Assembly: GCA_947245585.1 (NCBI GenBank)
Contig: CAMXPV010000010.1
Coordinates: forward strand, 1 to 64,000
Origin: an uncultured Lachnospiraceae bacterium
GTDB lineage: Bacteria; Bacillota; Clostridia; Lachnospirales; Lachnospiraceae
Length of the DNA stretch: 64,000 bases
Reading direction: 5' to 3'
Each line of letters opens with the position of its first letter. Position 1 is the stretch's first letter. The notes under the pieces are model-generated. The model was given only the letters and a program-made list of their open reading frames with translations, was not told the DNA's origin and did no database searches. Positions 1 through 8,489 of the stretch are shown piece after piece. The translations under genes and the position numbers were made by a program.

Positions 1-2
1 AA

Positions 3-74
3 CGTTCCCTGCGAGAATCGAACTCACAACTGGGGCTTAGGAGGCTCCTGTTATATCCATTTAACTAAGGGAAC
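3..74 (-). tRNA. tRNA-Arg (anticodon CCT)
   Basis: Read on the minus strand, a cloverleaf folds with a 7-bp acceptor stem (GTTCCCT paired with AGGGAAC), a D-arm closed by GTTA/TAAC, an anticodon loop CTCCTAA giving anticodon CCT, and a T-arm GTGAG-TTCGATT-CTCGC. The discriminator base is G and no CCA is encoded: TT follows. The anticodon stem has one A-C mismatch. CCT reads the arginine codon AGG. It lies just downstream of the DUF3881-like gene on the same strand. Confidence 0.88.
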
Positions 75-100
75 GGGTACTACTATTTATTATGGACAAC

Positions 101-982
101 CTATCCCGGATAATTGATATATCCCTGCATCCAGACCACGCCCTTAAAACGGCGGCCAATCTGCGGTTCTCCATATAAATCCTTTTTATTGATACAGATA
201 TCAAACTCCAAATCATTACAGGAAAGACGAAGCACATAGATTTCTTCATGAGTAATCTTGTTGACCCGCAGGGAAATATTCATAATTTCTCCCATCACCG
301 AGTACTGATCGCACTCCACGCCATAAGGCATAAAATAGGTATCTACCAGACTAAACACATCTTCCGTAAGAATTTTTTTGGAGATCGTAGAATAGATATC
401 CATATCCTCCAGAGTGAGACTCTCGATCGCATCCTCGTCTCCCCTTCTGGCTGCTGCAATTAACTGGTTTCGGCTCATGGATTCCTTTGCTATTCTCTGT
501 ATCTCATTCTCGTCTTTTCCAATCGGTAATAATATATTACCACCAATTGACAATCCTGACAACGTCAAAGTTGTTCCCGCAACCGGAAGCAAATCCATAT
601 TCTGCGCTTTAACATAAGGAACTATATTCTGCAGATAGAAAATCAGAGTTACGCCCAACTTAATATCATCGCAGACTCCTGCATAAGATTCCTTGTCTGC
701 ATGGCGTTCCACAGACACATCTTCGCAAGAACTGATACCCGTACCACGCAAATAGGGATAGAAATAGTCATAAGTAAATTTTTCTTCCGCATCAAACTCG
801 CCACAGACTGCAATGCCGATATCCTGTGCGAAATCCTCACAAAACTCCGCAAGTATGGTATCTTCCCCGTTCGCGGTATAAGAACGGCGTGTCGCATTTA
901 TAATAATATCCGTAATCAGACGCTGTTCTTCCCGCCTGTCAGAAAACTTGCTGAACCCGATAGCCCGCATATATTTATGCAA
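101..982 (-). CDS. DUF3881-like conserved Clostridia protein
   Basis: This is a soluble protein of about 293 residues with no signal peptide or membrane segment. The N-terminal HKYMRAIGFSKF resembles my memory of the DUF3881 family, which is largely restricted to Clostridia and has no known function. I chose the TTG at 982 because AGGGGGTG sits six bases upstream; the GTG at 991 is itself part of that ribosome-binding site. It is the last protein gene of a leftward run from parA through serS, 38 bases after serS, so it is probably co-transcribed. The family assignment comes from memory of the start motif and the context, and function is unknown. Confidence 0.65.
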   Translation of the reverse strand: MHKYMRAIGFSKFSDRREEQRLITDIIINATRRSYTANGEDTILAEFCEDFAQDIGIAVCGEFDAEEKFTYDYFYPYLRGTGISSCEDVSVERHADKESYAGVCDDIKLGVTLIFYLQNIVPYVKAQNMDLLPVAGTTLTLSGLSIGGNILLPIGKDENEIQRIAKESMSRNQLIAAARRGDEDAIESLTLEDMDIYSTISKKILTEDVFSLVDTYFMPYGVECDQYSVMGEIMNISLRVNKITHEEIYVLRLSCNDLEFDICINKKDLYGEPQIGRRFKGVVWMQGYINYPG

Positions 983-1020
983 AGATTTCACCCCCTTATC
1001 TTTTTTCGATATTTCTTTCT

Positions 1021-2298
1021 TTACCGAATCTCTGTCATACCGCCCATATAAGGACGAAGCACTTCCGGAATACGGACAGATCCGTCCGCCTGCAAATTAT
1101 TTTCCAGAAAAGCAATCAGCATTCTGGGCGGCGCAACTACTGTATTGTTTAATGTATGCGCAAAGTATTTGCCTTCCGCTCCGTTTACGCGAATACGCAA
1201 TCTCCTCGCCTGCGCATCCCCCAGATTGGAGCAGCTTCCCACCTCAAAATATTTTTTCTGTCTGGGTGACCAAGCCTCCACATCATAAGATTTCACTTTT
1301 AAATCAGCAAGATCACCGGAACAACACTCTATGGTTCTCACCGGAATATCCATGGAACGGAAAAGATCCACTGTATTTTGCCATAACTTGTCGAACCACA
1401 TCGGTGACTCTTCCGGCTTACATACCACGATCATCTCCTGTTTTTCAAACTGATGGATACGGTATACCCCTCTCTCCTCAATACCGTGAGCCCCTTTTTC
1501 CTTACGGAAACATGGCGAATAACTGGTAAGCGTATGGGGAAGCTGTTCCTCCGGTATAATCGTATCTATAAATTTACCGATCATGGAATGCTCCGATGTA
1601 CCGATCAGATACAGATCTTCACCCTCAATCTTATACATCATCGCATCCATTTCTGCAAAACTCATCACGCCGTCAACTACCGCGCTCCGAATCATAAAAG
1701 GCGGCACACAGTAAGTAAAACCTCTGTTGATCATAAAATCTCTGGCATAGGAAATCACTGCGGAATGCAGTCTCGCGATATCGCCCATCAGATAATAAAA
1801 TCCGTTTCCGGCCACGCGGCCCGCCGCATCCATATCAATGCCATGAAAACGTTCCATAATTTCCGTATGATAAGGAATTTCAAAATCAGGTACAACAGGA
1901 TCACCGTATTTTTGTATCTCCACATTTTCGGTATCATCTTTACCGATGGGCACAGAGGGATCAATGATATTCGGAATCGTCATCATATTTTTTTTGATCT
2001 TTTCGCGCAGGTCATTCTCTTTTACTTCCAATTCGGAAAGTCTGGCCGCTCCCGCTGCCACCTCAGCCTTCTTCGCCTCGGCTTCCTCCTTCTTTCCCTG
2101 TGCCATCAATGCACCGATCTCTTTGGAAATTTTATTTCTCTTCGCACGGATATCGTCGGCTTCCTGTTGGGCCGCTCTCACTTCCGCATCCAGAGCAATC
2201 ACCTCATCCACCAACGGAAGCTTCTGTTCCTGAAACTTTTTTTTGATGTTTTCCTTCACTGCCTCAGGATTCTCTCTTAAAAATTTAATGTCAATCAT
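1021..2298 (-). CDS. serS: Seryl-tRNA synthetase
   Basis: This is a class II aminoacyl-tRNA synthetase that charges tRNA-Ser (and tRNA-Sec where present) with serine in the cytoplasm. The 425-residue length is normal. Residues about 30-110 form the charged two-helix coiled coil that grips the long variable arm of tRNA-Ser. The catalytic core follows, with class II motif 2 visible as FRKEKGAHGIEERGVYR and the motif 3 region ending NNTVVAPPRMLIAFLENN. The ATG has an AAAGGACG ribosome-binding site. Only 29 bases separate it from the upstream HD-GYP gene, so there is no room for a serine T-box leader and the gene probably relies on the parA-led transcript or an internal promoter. Confidence 0.98.
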   Translation of the reverse strand: MIDIKFLRENPEAVKENIKKKFQEQKLPLVDEVIALDAEVRAAQQEADDIRAKRNKISKEIGALMAQGKKEEAEAKKAEVAAGAARLSELEVKENDLREKIKKNMMTIPNIIDPSVPIGKDDTENVEIQKYGDPVVPDFEIPYHTEIMERFHGIDMDAAGRVAGNGFYYLMGDIARLHSAVISYARDFMINRGFTYCVPPFMIRSAVVDGVMSFAEMDAMMYKIEGEDLYLIGTSEHSMIGKFIDTIIPEEQLPHTLTSYSPCFRKEKGAHGIEERGVYRIHQFEKQEMIVVCKPEESPMWFDKLWQNTVDLFRSMDIPVRTIECCSGDLADLKVKSYDVEAWSPRQKKYFEVGSCSNLGDAQARRLRIRVNGAEGKYFAHTLNNTVVAPPRMLIAFLENNLQADGSVRIPEVLRPYMGGMTEIR

Positions 2299-2327
2299 AA
2301 TGCCGTCCTTTCATTTTCTATAAAATT

Positions 2328-3374
2328 CTATACAATAACTTCATCAATATACAAATCATTATATTCTGCTAAATCTTTTACCACATCCACCGCTGTCCCG
2401 TTCCTATCCTTCGTAATGCGAATCACCGGCCGGTCCGGATATTGCTTATTCTGATACAGCACAATTCCCGTCTCTCCCTCACTTGTCTTAATCACTGTTC
2501 CGGCGGGATATACTGCGGTAAACTCTAAAAGAATATCGACAATTTTTCCTTCAAATTTTATATCTCTGTTTTCCCTAAGATATTTAACGGCCTCATAGAC
2601 CTTCTTCCGCTTACAGCCAATCCCACAGATCATTTCATCGAAGGCATCACAGATTTCTATGATACGGCATTCCTGCGAAATATCCGTTGTCTTGAGCGGA
2701 TAACCGGATCCGTCCAAACGCTCATGGTGATATAATATCATATTTTTACTGGATTCGGATATCCAATTTTCGTCACGAAGCGTTGAGTATCCATAAATTG
2801 GATGTTTCTTATATTCCGCATACTCAAACTCTGTAAGCTCATCCAAATTTTGATTCTCATAAGGAATCTCCAGATAGCGCAGCCCCAAATCATGAAGCAG
2901 GCTGCTTACGCCAATATCGTGTACCATCTCCTGATGAAGCCCCATTTTAAGGGCAACAATGGTTGCCATGCTGCAAAGATTGATGGAATGTTCATAGATA
3001 TCTGAACTTCTCTCTTTGATATCGTAAATTTTCTCTACGACCTCTTCCTCTTCCAGAATATTCGTAATGATATAATCCGCTGTCTGACATAATTCCATCA
3101 AATTTTCATTATGACTATAGGTATGTTTTTCCAATATATTTTTTACTTTCGACCGAAAGCTTTCTTCCAGTTCTTCTTTTAGGATAACCACCTCTTTTGT
3201 ATCTGGCGTTTCTTCTTTTATATACACATCACGGACATTCAACTCTTTCAGCTTTTGTATATATTCCGGTTTCAGAGGAGTGCCTGCTGAAAGCAAAATT
3301 TTATATTCCAGCGTCATGGCATCCTTTGCTAAAATTTCCGTTCCTGTCAGATCTTCTACTTTACATAGTCTCAT
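2328..3374 (-). CDS. HD-GYP domain phosphodiesterase-like protein
   Basis: The 348-residue soluble protein carries an HD-GYP phosphohydrolase domain at about residues 125-285. The metal-binding HD is seen in SLLHDLGLRYLEI, followed by YHHERLDGSGYPL, which contains the GYP signature intact. HD-GYP enzymes typically hydrolyse cyclic di-GMP. The N-terminal 110 residues contain no recognisable receiver or sensor domain, and the C-terminal 60 residues look like a small beta-rich domain. A GGGGAA ribosome-binding site precedes the ATG. It sits between the DUF4446 gene and serS in a leftward run that starts at parA. The substrate is inferred from the family; the residues needed for activity appear to be present. 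Confidence 0.88.
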   Translation of the reverse strand: MRLCKVEDLTGTEILAKDAMTLEYKILLSAGTPLKPEYIQKLKELNVRDVYIKEETPDTKEVVILKEELEESFRSKVKNILEKHTYSHNENLMELCQTADYIITNILEEEEVVEKIYDIKERSSDIYEHSINLCSMATIVALKMGLHQEMVHDIGVSSLLHDLGLRYLEIPYENQNLDELTEFEYAEYKKHPIYGYSTLRDENWISESSKNMILYHHERLDGSGYPLKTTDISQECRIIEICDAFDEMICGIGCKRKKVYEAVKYLRENRDIKFEGKIVDILLEFTAVYPAGTVIKTSEGETGIVLYQNKQYPDRPVIRITKDRNGTAVDVVKDLAEYNDLYIDEVIV

Positions 3375-3433
3375 TTTCCCCTTTTACCTCTTTTCATTTG
3401 TCAAGCTGACACAAGCCGAAAAGCATCAACATC

Positions 3434-3943
3434 CTACAGGTCCATTGCAAGATCAAGAGCCTTTTTCTCCTCATCTCCCAGAGAAATATCGCACAATCCG
3501 TTTTTGATTTCTTTTGTATAAGAGTAGCAGCCTTCCGTACTATGGACTGAGTTCAAAATAAATCCATTGTCGTTTTCATCAAGTAACGCCAGGGAAAAAC
3601 TGAGCTGTCCTCCCATCTGATCAAAAGCATCATATTTCACAATACCAATTTTCTGGAAAGTACCCTCTAATTTCCTATACAAATTTTCAATATCTTTCCT
3701 GTTCTTTTCCATGGAAGCCTTAATTAATCTATTATCCTCATAAAGCCCCATGATATCTTTTTCTAAACTTTTCGCATTCTTGCCGCCCATAAACTTCTTA
3801 TACCTTTTGGACAGCTTGCTCAAATTGACACAAAGGACAATCACAATAAGAAGCAAAAGAATAATCGCAGCAAACGCACCAATAAACAGATACGTCAGGT
3901 CTAAATTTCCAAATCCCATATCATTCAGTAAATTATAATTCAT
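3434..3943 (-). CDS. DUF4446 family membrane-anchored protein
   Basis: The 169-residue protein has one N-terminal transmembrane helix (about residues 14-38), a basic stretch just after it (KLSKRYKKFMGGKNAKS), a predicted coiled coil (about 55-95) and a compact C-terminal domain. This architecture, and its place directly downstream of parB, match the DUF4446 family as I remember it in Clostridia. The topology suggests the bulk faces the cytoplasm. Function is unknown, but linkage to parAB hints at a role near the chromosome segregation or membrane machinery. It is separated from parB by 32 bases and probably co-transcribed. Confidence 0.78.
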   Translation of the reverse strand: MNYNLLNDMGFGNLDLTYLFIGAFAAIILLLLIVIVLCVNLSKLSKRYKKFMGGKNAKSLEKDIMGLYEDNRLIKASMEKNRKDIENLYRKLEGTFQKIGIVKYDAFDQMGGQLSFSLALLDENDNGFILNSVHSTEGCYSYTKEIKNGLCDISLGDEEKKALDLAMDL

Positions 3944-3975
3944 TTATCCTTAGCCTTTCTGTATGGTGACTCAAA

Positions 3976-4869
3976 TTATCTGTCGGTCAACAAGTCCGTA
4001 ATTTTTTCCAGATCATCATGGGTATAAAATTCAATTTCAAGCTTGCCGGAACCATCCCCCTTAGACGCGATGGAAACCTTTGTGCCAAGAGATTGTTTTA
4101 GCTTCTCCTCCAAATCCTGGTAGACAGCTTCCAGAGCTTTGTCCGCCACGACTTCCTTTTTAACTTTCTCAGGTTTATTCAAATTCTTGACAAGTTTCTC
4201 CACATCTCTAACGCTTAATTTTTCGTCAAATACTTTCTGTGCAATCGTATACTGCTGCTCCGGATCTTCAATGGAAATCAAAGCCCTTGCATGTCCGGTT
4301 GTAATCATATCATCTATGATCATCTGCTGCACTTCATCACATAGCTTTAAAAGACGCATAGAGTTGGTAACGGCCGTTCTGCTCTTGGACACCCTCTCCG
4401 CCACTTCATCCTGTTTGAGATTAAATTCTGTTAGAAGCCTTCTATATGCCTGCGCCTCCTCAATCGGATTCAAATCTTCTCTCTGAATATTTTCAATCAG
4501 GGAAATTTCTACGATCTCCTGTTCCGTATAATTGCGGACAATAACAGGCACTTCCTTAAGACCCGCCAATTTGGCCGCACGCCAACGACGTTCTCCTGCA
4601 ATAATCTCATAATACGTGTTTCTGTCCTGAACAATAAGTGGCTCCACAATCCCATACTGTTTAATGGAATCGGCAAGCTCCTGAAGTGCATCCTCGTCAA
4701 AATTTTTTCTGGGCTGTTCCCTGTTAGGTTCTACCTTCGTAATCTTGACATAAATACCTTGTGCATTGTCTTCCTTCTTCGCTTCCGTCTCTACAGACTC
4801 CGTTTTTGGCACTGCCACAGGTATCAGAGAATCCAATCCTTTTCCCAAACCTCTTGCTGCTTTCGCCAT
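3976..4869 (-). CDS. parB: Chromosome-partitioning protein ParB (Spo0J)
   Basis: ParB is the CTP-dependent clamp that loads at parS, spreads along DNA and recruits SMC and ParA. This 297-residue protein starts with the ParA-stimulating basic tail (KAARGLGKGLDSLIP). It has the ParB/sulfiredoxin CTPase domain with the GERRWRAAKLAG motif at about residues 92-103, then the helix-turn-helix that reads parS (KQDEVAERVSKSRTAVTNSM) and a C-terminal dimerisation domain. The start has an AAAGGTGG ribosome-binding site and the gene begins 2 bases after the parA stop. Two perfect parS sites lie about 1.2 kb upstream of parA. Confidence 0.98.
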   Translation of the reverse strand: MAKAARGLGKGLDSLIPVAVPKTESVETEAKKEDNAQGIYVKITKVEPNREQPRKNFDEDALQELADSIKQYGIVEPLIVQDRNTYYEIIAGERRWRAAKLAGLKEVPVIVRNYTEQEIVEISLIENIQREDLNPIEEAQAYRRLLTEFNLKQDEVAERVSKSRTAVTNSMRLLKLCDEVQQMIIDDMITTGHARALISIEDPEQQYTIAQKVFDEKLSVRDVEKLVKNLNKPEKVKKEVVADKALEAVYQDLEEKLKQSLGTKVSIASKGDGSGKLEIEFYTHDDLEKITDLLTDR

Positions 4870-4871
4870 CT

Positions 4872-5639
4872 CTATACCACCTTTCTGCCGATCACTTCAT
4901 CCGCCAGTAACATATACGCTTCCGCTCCTGCGGATTTGGGATCATACATATTGATAGGCATTCCATAACTCGGCGCTTCCGCCAACCTGATATTTCGGGG
5001 TATCAATGTACTATATACATTTTGGTTTAAATTATTTTTCACATTCTCAACAACCTGCATGGAAAGATTTGTCCGTGAATCATACATCGTGAAAACTACA
5101 CCTTCCATATCAAGTTCCGGATTCAATCTTTCTTTTACAAGATTAACCGTATGTATTAATTGGCTCAATCCTTCCAATGCGTAAAACTCACACTGAATCG
5201 GAACCAATACGCTGTCCGCTGTGGTCATGGCATTGATTGTAAGGAGATTTAAAGAAGGAGGGCAGTCAATCATAATAAAATCAAATTTATCCTTCACCCA
5301 GTCAATTTCGTTTTTGAGAATAAACTCTTTCTTATCCACGCCGATTAACTCTATCTCCGTAGCCGCCAAATTTACATTTGATGGAACAATGGAAACACCG
5401 GGAATCACATCATTCAAAATACACTCATTGATAGAACACTCACTCAACAGTAATTCATATACTGTATTTTCAAGATCATTCTTTTCCACTCCGAATCCAC
5501 TGGTCGCATTTCCCTGTGGATCTGCATCAATCAATAAAACCTTTTTCCCTTTTGCCGCCAGTGATGACGATAGATTAATGGCAGTCGTTGTCTTTCCTAC
5601 GCCGCCCTTCTGATTTGCAATTGCGATTGTTCTTCCCAT
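4872..5639 (-). CDS. parA: Chromosome-partitioning ATPase ParA (Soj)
   Basis: This is the 255-residue small ParA/Soj type without an N-terminal HTH domain. The deviant Walker A motif KGGVGKTTTAINLSSSLA lies near residues 11-28, Walker A-prime is DADPQGNAT and Walker B is FIMIDCPPSL. It binds DNA and ATP as a dimer sandwich, is stimulated by the ParB N-terminus and, in Bacillus, also regulates DnaA. It is the first gene of a six-gene leftward run (parA, parB, DUF4446, HD-GYP, serS, DUF3881-like). The 138 bases upstream probably carry the promoter, though I could not pick clear -10 and -35 boxes. Confidence 0.98.
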   Translation of the reverse strand: MGRTIAIANQKGGVGKTTTAINLSSSLAAKGKKVLLIDADPQGNATSGFGVEKNDLENTVYELLLSECSINECILNDVIPGVSIVPSNVNLAATEIELIGVDKKEFILKNEIDWVKDKFDFIMIDCPPSLNLLTINAMTTADSVLVPIQCEFYALEGLSQLIHTVNLVKERLNPELDMEGVVFTMYDSRTNLSMQVVENVKNNLNQNVYSTLIPRNIRLAEAPSYGMPINMYDPKSAGAEAYMLLADEVIGRKVV

Positions 5640-5777
5640 TTGTTTACCTTATCCTTTTACCTTACGCATATCTTTAACCAATTTTCAGTGTCCGTTTACG
5701 ATTATATCACTAATCCACGTGATAATCCATATAAAATTTTTACAGTTCATCCAACGAATGACGCAGGCTGAACGATA

Positions 5778-6758
5778 TTATAGTATTTCTATCTCCTCCG
5801 GATATTTCATTCCCCAATCAGCACGCAGTCCATCCATCACCCGCATCATTTTTAAAGTCTCCTCATGAGGCATGGAGGGACATTCCATTTTTCCTTCTTT
5901 GATACAGGAGATTGTCTCCGTAATCTCATACTCATAACCGCTGATCTGCTCGGGAACTTTTATTTCGCGGACCAAATTTCTTTCCGTATCGTATACCTTC
6001 ACACTCTCCGGATTATTTATATTTTCTACTATCATACATCCTGCGGAACCATAAAACACACCTTCACTATCCGATTTTCCATGAATCCCGGAATTGAGAA
6101 CTGCCATTTTTCCATCTTCATATTGAAGAATCATCGCATTTTCTCCATCAACCCCGGCATCTGTCATCTCTACCGCAGAAGTAATTTTTTTCACCTGATC
6201 CCCAAAATGCATGTAAGCAAAATTTAAAGGATAAATTCCAACGTCCAAAAGCGCACCACCCGCAAGCTCAGGTTTTACAATACGCTCCTTATCCAGAAGC
6301 GGATAATTCAGATTTGCCGTCATCTTTCTCACATCACCGATTACCTTCTGGTCAAGAAGATCATTGATTATTTTTCTTGATGGCATATACCTTGTCCAGA
6401 TCGCCTCAGTCACTAAAAGATTTTTTTCTTCCGCTATCCGAAAAATCTCGGCCGCCTGCTTTTCATTTACTGTAAAACTTTTTTCACAGAGTACATGCTT
6501 TCCCGCTTCTAAGCACATTTTCATATGTCCATAGTGATGGGAGTGTGGTGTCGCAATATAAACCAACTCCACGTTCTCATCGGCAAGCATTCCCTCATAA
6601 GAACCAAAAGCATGTTGAAATCCATGTTCTTTCGCAAAGCTCTTTGCCTTTTCTAAATCTCTGGATGCTACCCCATAACATTCCACTTCTGGCATTTTGT
6701 TCATTGTTTCCGCTAACGTAACTGCAATTCTGCCTGCACCTAGAATACCAATCTTCAT
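5778..6758 (-). CDS. Gfo/Idh/MocA family NAD(P)-dependent oxidoreductase
   Basis: The 326-residue protein has an N-terminal Rossmann fold that starts with MKIGILGAGRIAVTL. The family EKP-like loop is present as CEKSFTVN near residue 93, and the C-terminal alpha/beta domain contains GGALLDVGIYP. Members oxidise or reduce sugars, inositols or similar polyols with NAD(P). The exact substrate cannot be told from sequence. It stands alone: downstream is parA after a 138-base gap, and upstream is a 205-base gap that holds the parS sites. Length is usual for the family. Confidence 0.93.
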   Translation of the reverse strand: MKIGILGAGRIAVTLAETMNKMPEVECYGVASRDLEKAKSFAKEHGFQHAFGSYEGMLADENVELVYIATPHSHHYGHMKMCLEAGKHVLCEKSFTVNEKQAAEIFRIAEEKNLLVTEAIWTRYMPSRKIINDLLDQKVIGDVRKMTANLNYPLLDKERIVKPELAGGALLDVGIYPLNFAYMHFGDQVKKITSAVEMTDAGVDGENAMILQYEDGKMAVLNSGIHGKSDSEGVFYGSAGCMIVENINNPESVKVYDTERNLVREIKVPEQISGYEYEITETISCIKEGKMECPSMPHEETLKMMRVMDGLRADWGMKYPEEIEIL

Positions 6759-6855
6759 ACAATCATACCTCCATACTCTTTTTAATGTTTCACACTATTT
6801 TTTATTCATCTTCTTGCATGTTTCACGGATATTTTTACAATATCTTGGGTTAAGT

Positions 6856-6871
6856 TGTTTCACGTGAAACA
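6856..6871. promoter_or_regulatory. parS centromere site 1
   Basis: This is a perfect 16-bp palindrome TGTTTCACGTGAAACA, identical to the established Bacillota parS consensus (TGTTNCACGTGAAACA). ParB from the gene 2 kb away should load here. It lies between the two-component pair and the Gfo/Idh gene, outside any reading frame. Confidence 0.97.
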
Positions 6872-6904
6872 TTATCTTGTGTCAATACTCCACTTTCTTC
6901 CAAA

Positions 6905-6920
6905 TGTTTCACGTGAAACA
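6905..6920. promoter_or_regulatory. parS centromere site 2
   Basis: This second perfect copy of TGTTTCACGTGAAACA starts 49 bases after the start of the first. Two single half-sites (TGTTTCAC) are seen further left at 6786 and 6819, so the intergenic region looks like a parS cluster with two intact and two decayed members. Confidence 0.97.
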
Positions 6921-6963
6921 TTCATATTTTTTTGATTTTTATAAGTCAAAGATCATATTTCAA

Positions 6964-7611
6964 TTAATACAGCTTTATAATATTATTTTTGATAGCAAAC
7001 ACCGCAGCCTGTGTTCGATCGGAAACATCAATCTTTTTAAAAATATTTGAAATATGATTTTTTACTGTTCTCTCACTGATATTCAAATTGGTGGCAATTT
7101 CTTTATTAAACATCCCATTCGCCACCTGTACCAAAACTTCCAATTCCCTATTTGTCAAAGAGGAAATCATATCCTTATCAAAATCCCTGTTTACCAACTG
7201 ACTATTTAAAGCAGGAATCAAACTGGGCTGAATATAATTTTCCCCATCTTTGACAGCTCTAATCGCCTTCTTTAATTCCGCAGATTCCGAATCCTTCAGT
7301 ATATATCCGTCTACCCCAATATCAACCGCCTTCATCAAATAATCCATCTCATTATGTACTGTCAGGATTAGTACTTTGATCTGTGTACCATCAGCTTTCA
7401 TCTTCTTTAAAACTTCTATTCCATTCATTTCCGGCATATTGATATCTAATAATAGCACATCGGGATTACAGGTATTTAATTTTTCTAAACATTCTATTCC
7501 ATTGGATACCTCTTCCACAACTTTAATTGTTCCATCAAATTCTAATAATTGCTTTAATCCTTCTCTAATTAAACTGTGATCATCAGCAATCATAACATTG
7601 ATTTTTTCCAT
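6964..7611 (-). CDS. NarL/DegU-type response regulator
   Basis: This is a two-component response regulator with an N-terminal receiver domain (acidic pair in MIADDHS, phospho-acceptor Asp in LLLDINMPEMNG, Lys in YILKDSE) and a C-terminal LuxR-type helix-turn-helix (LTNRELEVLVQVANGM, then ISERTVKNHISNIFKK). I chose the ATG at 7611 because GGAGGG lies about six bases upstream; an in-frame ATG at 7662 would add 17 unconserved residues. It begins about 40 bases after the histidine kinase gene and forms an operon with it. The receiver and HTH residues needed for function look intact. Target genes are unknown; the divergent hydrolase gene is one candidate. Confidence 0.95.
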   Translation of the reverse strand: MEKINVMIADDHSLIREGLKQLLEFDGTIKVVEEVSNGIECLEKLNTCNPDVLLLDINMPEMNGIEVLKKMKADGTQIKVLILTVHNEMDYLMKAVDIGVDGYILKDSESAELKKAIRAVKDGENYIQPSLIPALNSQLVNRDFDKDMISSLTNRELEVLVQVANGMFNKEIATNLNISERTVKNHISNIFKKIDVSDRTQAAVFAIKNNIIKLY

Positions 7612-7651
7612 TTTTGCCCTCCATTCTAAAACATTTCTCTCCAGAAAAATT

Positions 7652-8362
7652 TTAGGTTGCAATATTTTGATTCTTATTTCTCGGAATCATTATTGAAATA
7701 GTAGTTCCCTTTTCTGAATCAATTTTCATTTCGCCACCCAATAGAAAAACCCTCTCTCTCACAACAGACAAACCAAAATGTCTGTCTTTCTTTTCTGCTT
7801 GTTCTAAATCAAATCCGATTCCATTATCTTTCACCTGAATAAAAATAGATTCATTTTTCCTTTTTAAAGCGACCTCAATCTTACTACCCTCAGAATGTTC
7901 CATTCCATTTTGTACACATTCCTGAATAATACGATATATCATAATAAGAGAAATTTCCTTTTCTTCTATTAAAAACTCATCTTCAATATCATCGATATCT
8001 ACCAGAATTTCAAAATGTCCATCCCTGTTTAAAAGTGAAAAAAAATTGAGAAGAGTTTCACGCAGACCAAGATCATCAAAAGTCATTGGCCTTAAATCAT
8101 AAATTCTATTTCTGATATCATCTATCACTTTTCGAAGTCCTGTCTCAATTGAAGCAAGTTCCAATTTTGCTTTCAAAGGATCCTGGTCAATATAGAGAGA
8201 ACTCAATTCAACCTGATGAACAAGATGTGTCAGATCCTGAAGCGAGCTGTCATGTAAATCTCTCGCTATTCTTTGACGTTCTTTTTCCTGCACATCCAGG
8301 ACTGAAAATTGTTTCATGTGAAACTCTGAAGATTGACATATATCATTACTTTTACTATTCAT
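7652..8362 (-). CDS. Cytoplasmic DegS-like sensor histidine kinase
   Basis: This short kinase (236 residues) has a HisKA_3 dimerisation/phospho-acceptor region (ERQRIARDLHDSSLQDL, with the phosphorylated His in RDLHD) and a HATPase domain (IIQECVQNGMEHSEGS N-box, DNGIGFDL G1 box, HFGLSVVRERVFLLGG). There is no transmembrane segment, PAS or GAF domain, so it resembles DegS in being cytoplasmic, but with only about 25 residues before the His box. The start at 8362 has AAAGGAAAT upstream; an in-frame ATG at 8386 has a poorer site. A parS-like sequence lies inside this gene near its 5' end. It pairs with the downstream response regulator. Confidence 0.93.
   Translation of the reverse strand: MNSKSNDICQSSEFHMKQFSVLDVQEKERQRIARDLHDSSLQDLTHLVHQVELSSLYIDQDPLKAKLELASIETGLRKVIDDIRNRIYDLRPMTFDDLGLRETLLNFFSLLNRDGHFEILVDIDDIEDEFLIEEKEISLIMIYRIIQECVQNGMEHSEGSKIEVALKRKNESIFIQVKDNGIGFDLEQAEKKDRHFGLSVVRERVFLLGGEMKIDSEKGTTISIMIPRNKNQNIAT
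8310..8325. promoter_or_regulatory. Degenerate parS-like site inside the kinase gene
   Basis: TGTTTCATGTGAAACT matches the 16-bp parS consensus at 14 positions, with one change in the central CACGTG and one at the last base. It lies inside the coding sequence of the histidine kinase, as many chromosomal parS sites do. Whether ParB binds it is unknown. Confidence 0.5.
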
Positions 8363-8437
8363 AATTATTTCCTTTAATAAATACACTCGTTGTTCACTTA
8401 TTATATAACAAAATATGTTTGATTAAAAGAATATTTA

Positions 8438-8466
8438 TAGAAATGAAATAGAAAAGATGATATAAT
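8438..8466 (+). promoter_or_regulatory. Candidate promoter for the alpha/beta hydrolase gene
   Basis: There is a perfect -10 box TATAAT at 8461-8466. A weak -35 (TAGAAA, 8438-8443) lies 17 bases upstream. The gene starts 23 bases after the -10 box. It sits in the divergent region shared with the two-component pair. Confidence 0.5.
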
Positions 8467-8489
8467 AAAAACAAAAAGGAACCCAATAC

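Noticed and set aside
2299-2327. Possible serine T-box leader upstream of serS
   Set aside because: Only 29 bases separate serS from the preceding gene, far too short for a T-box.
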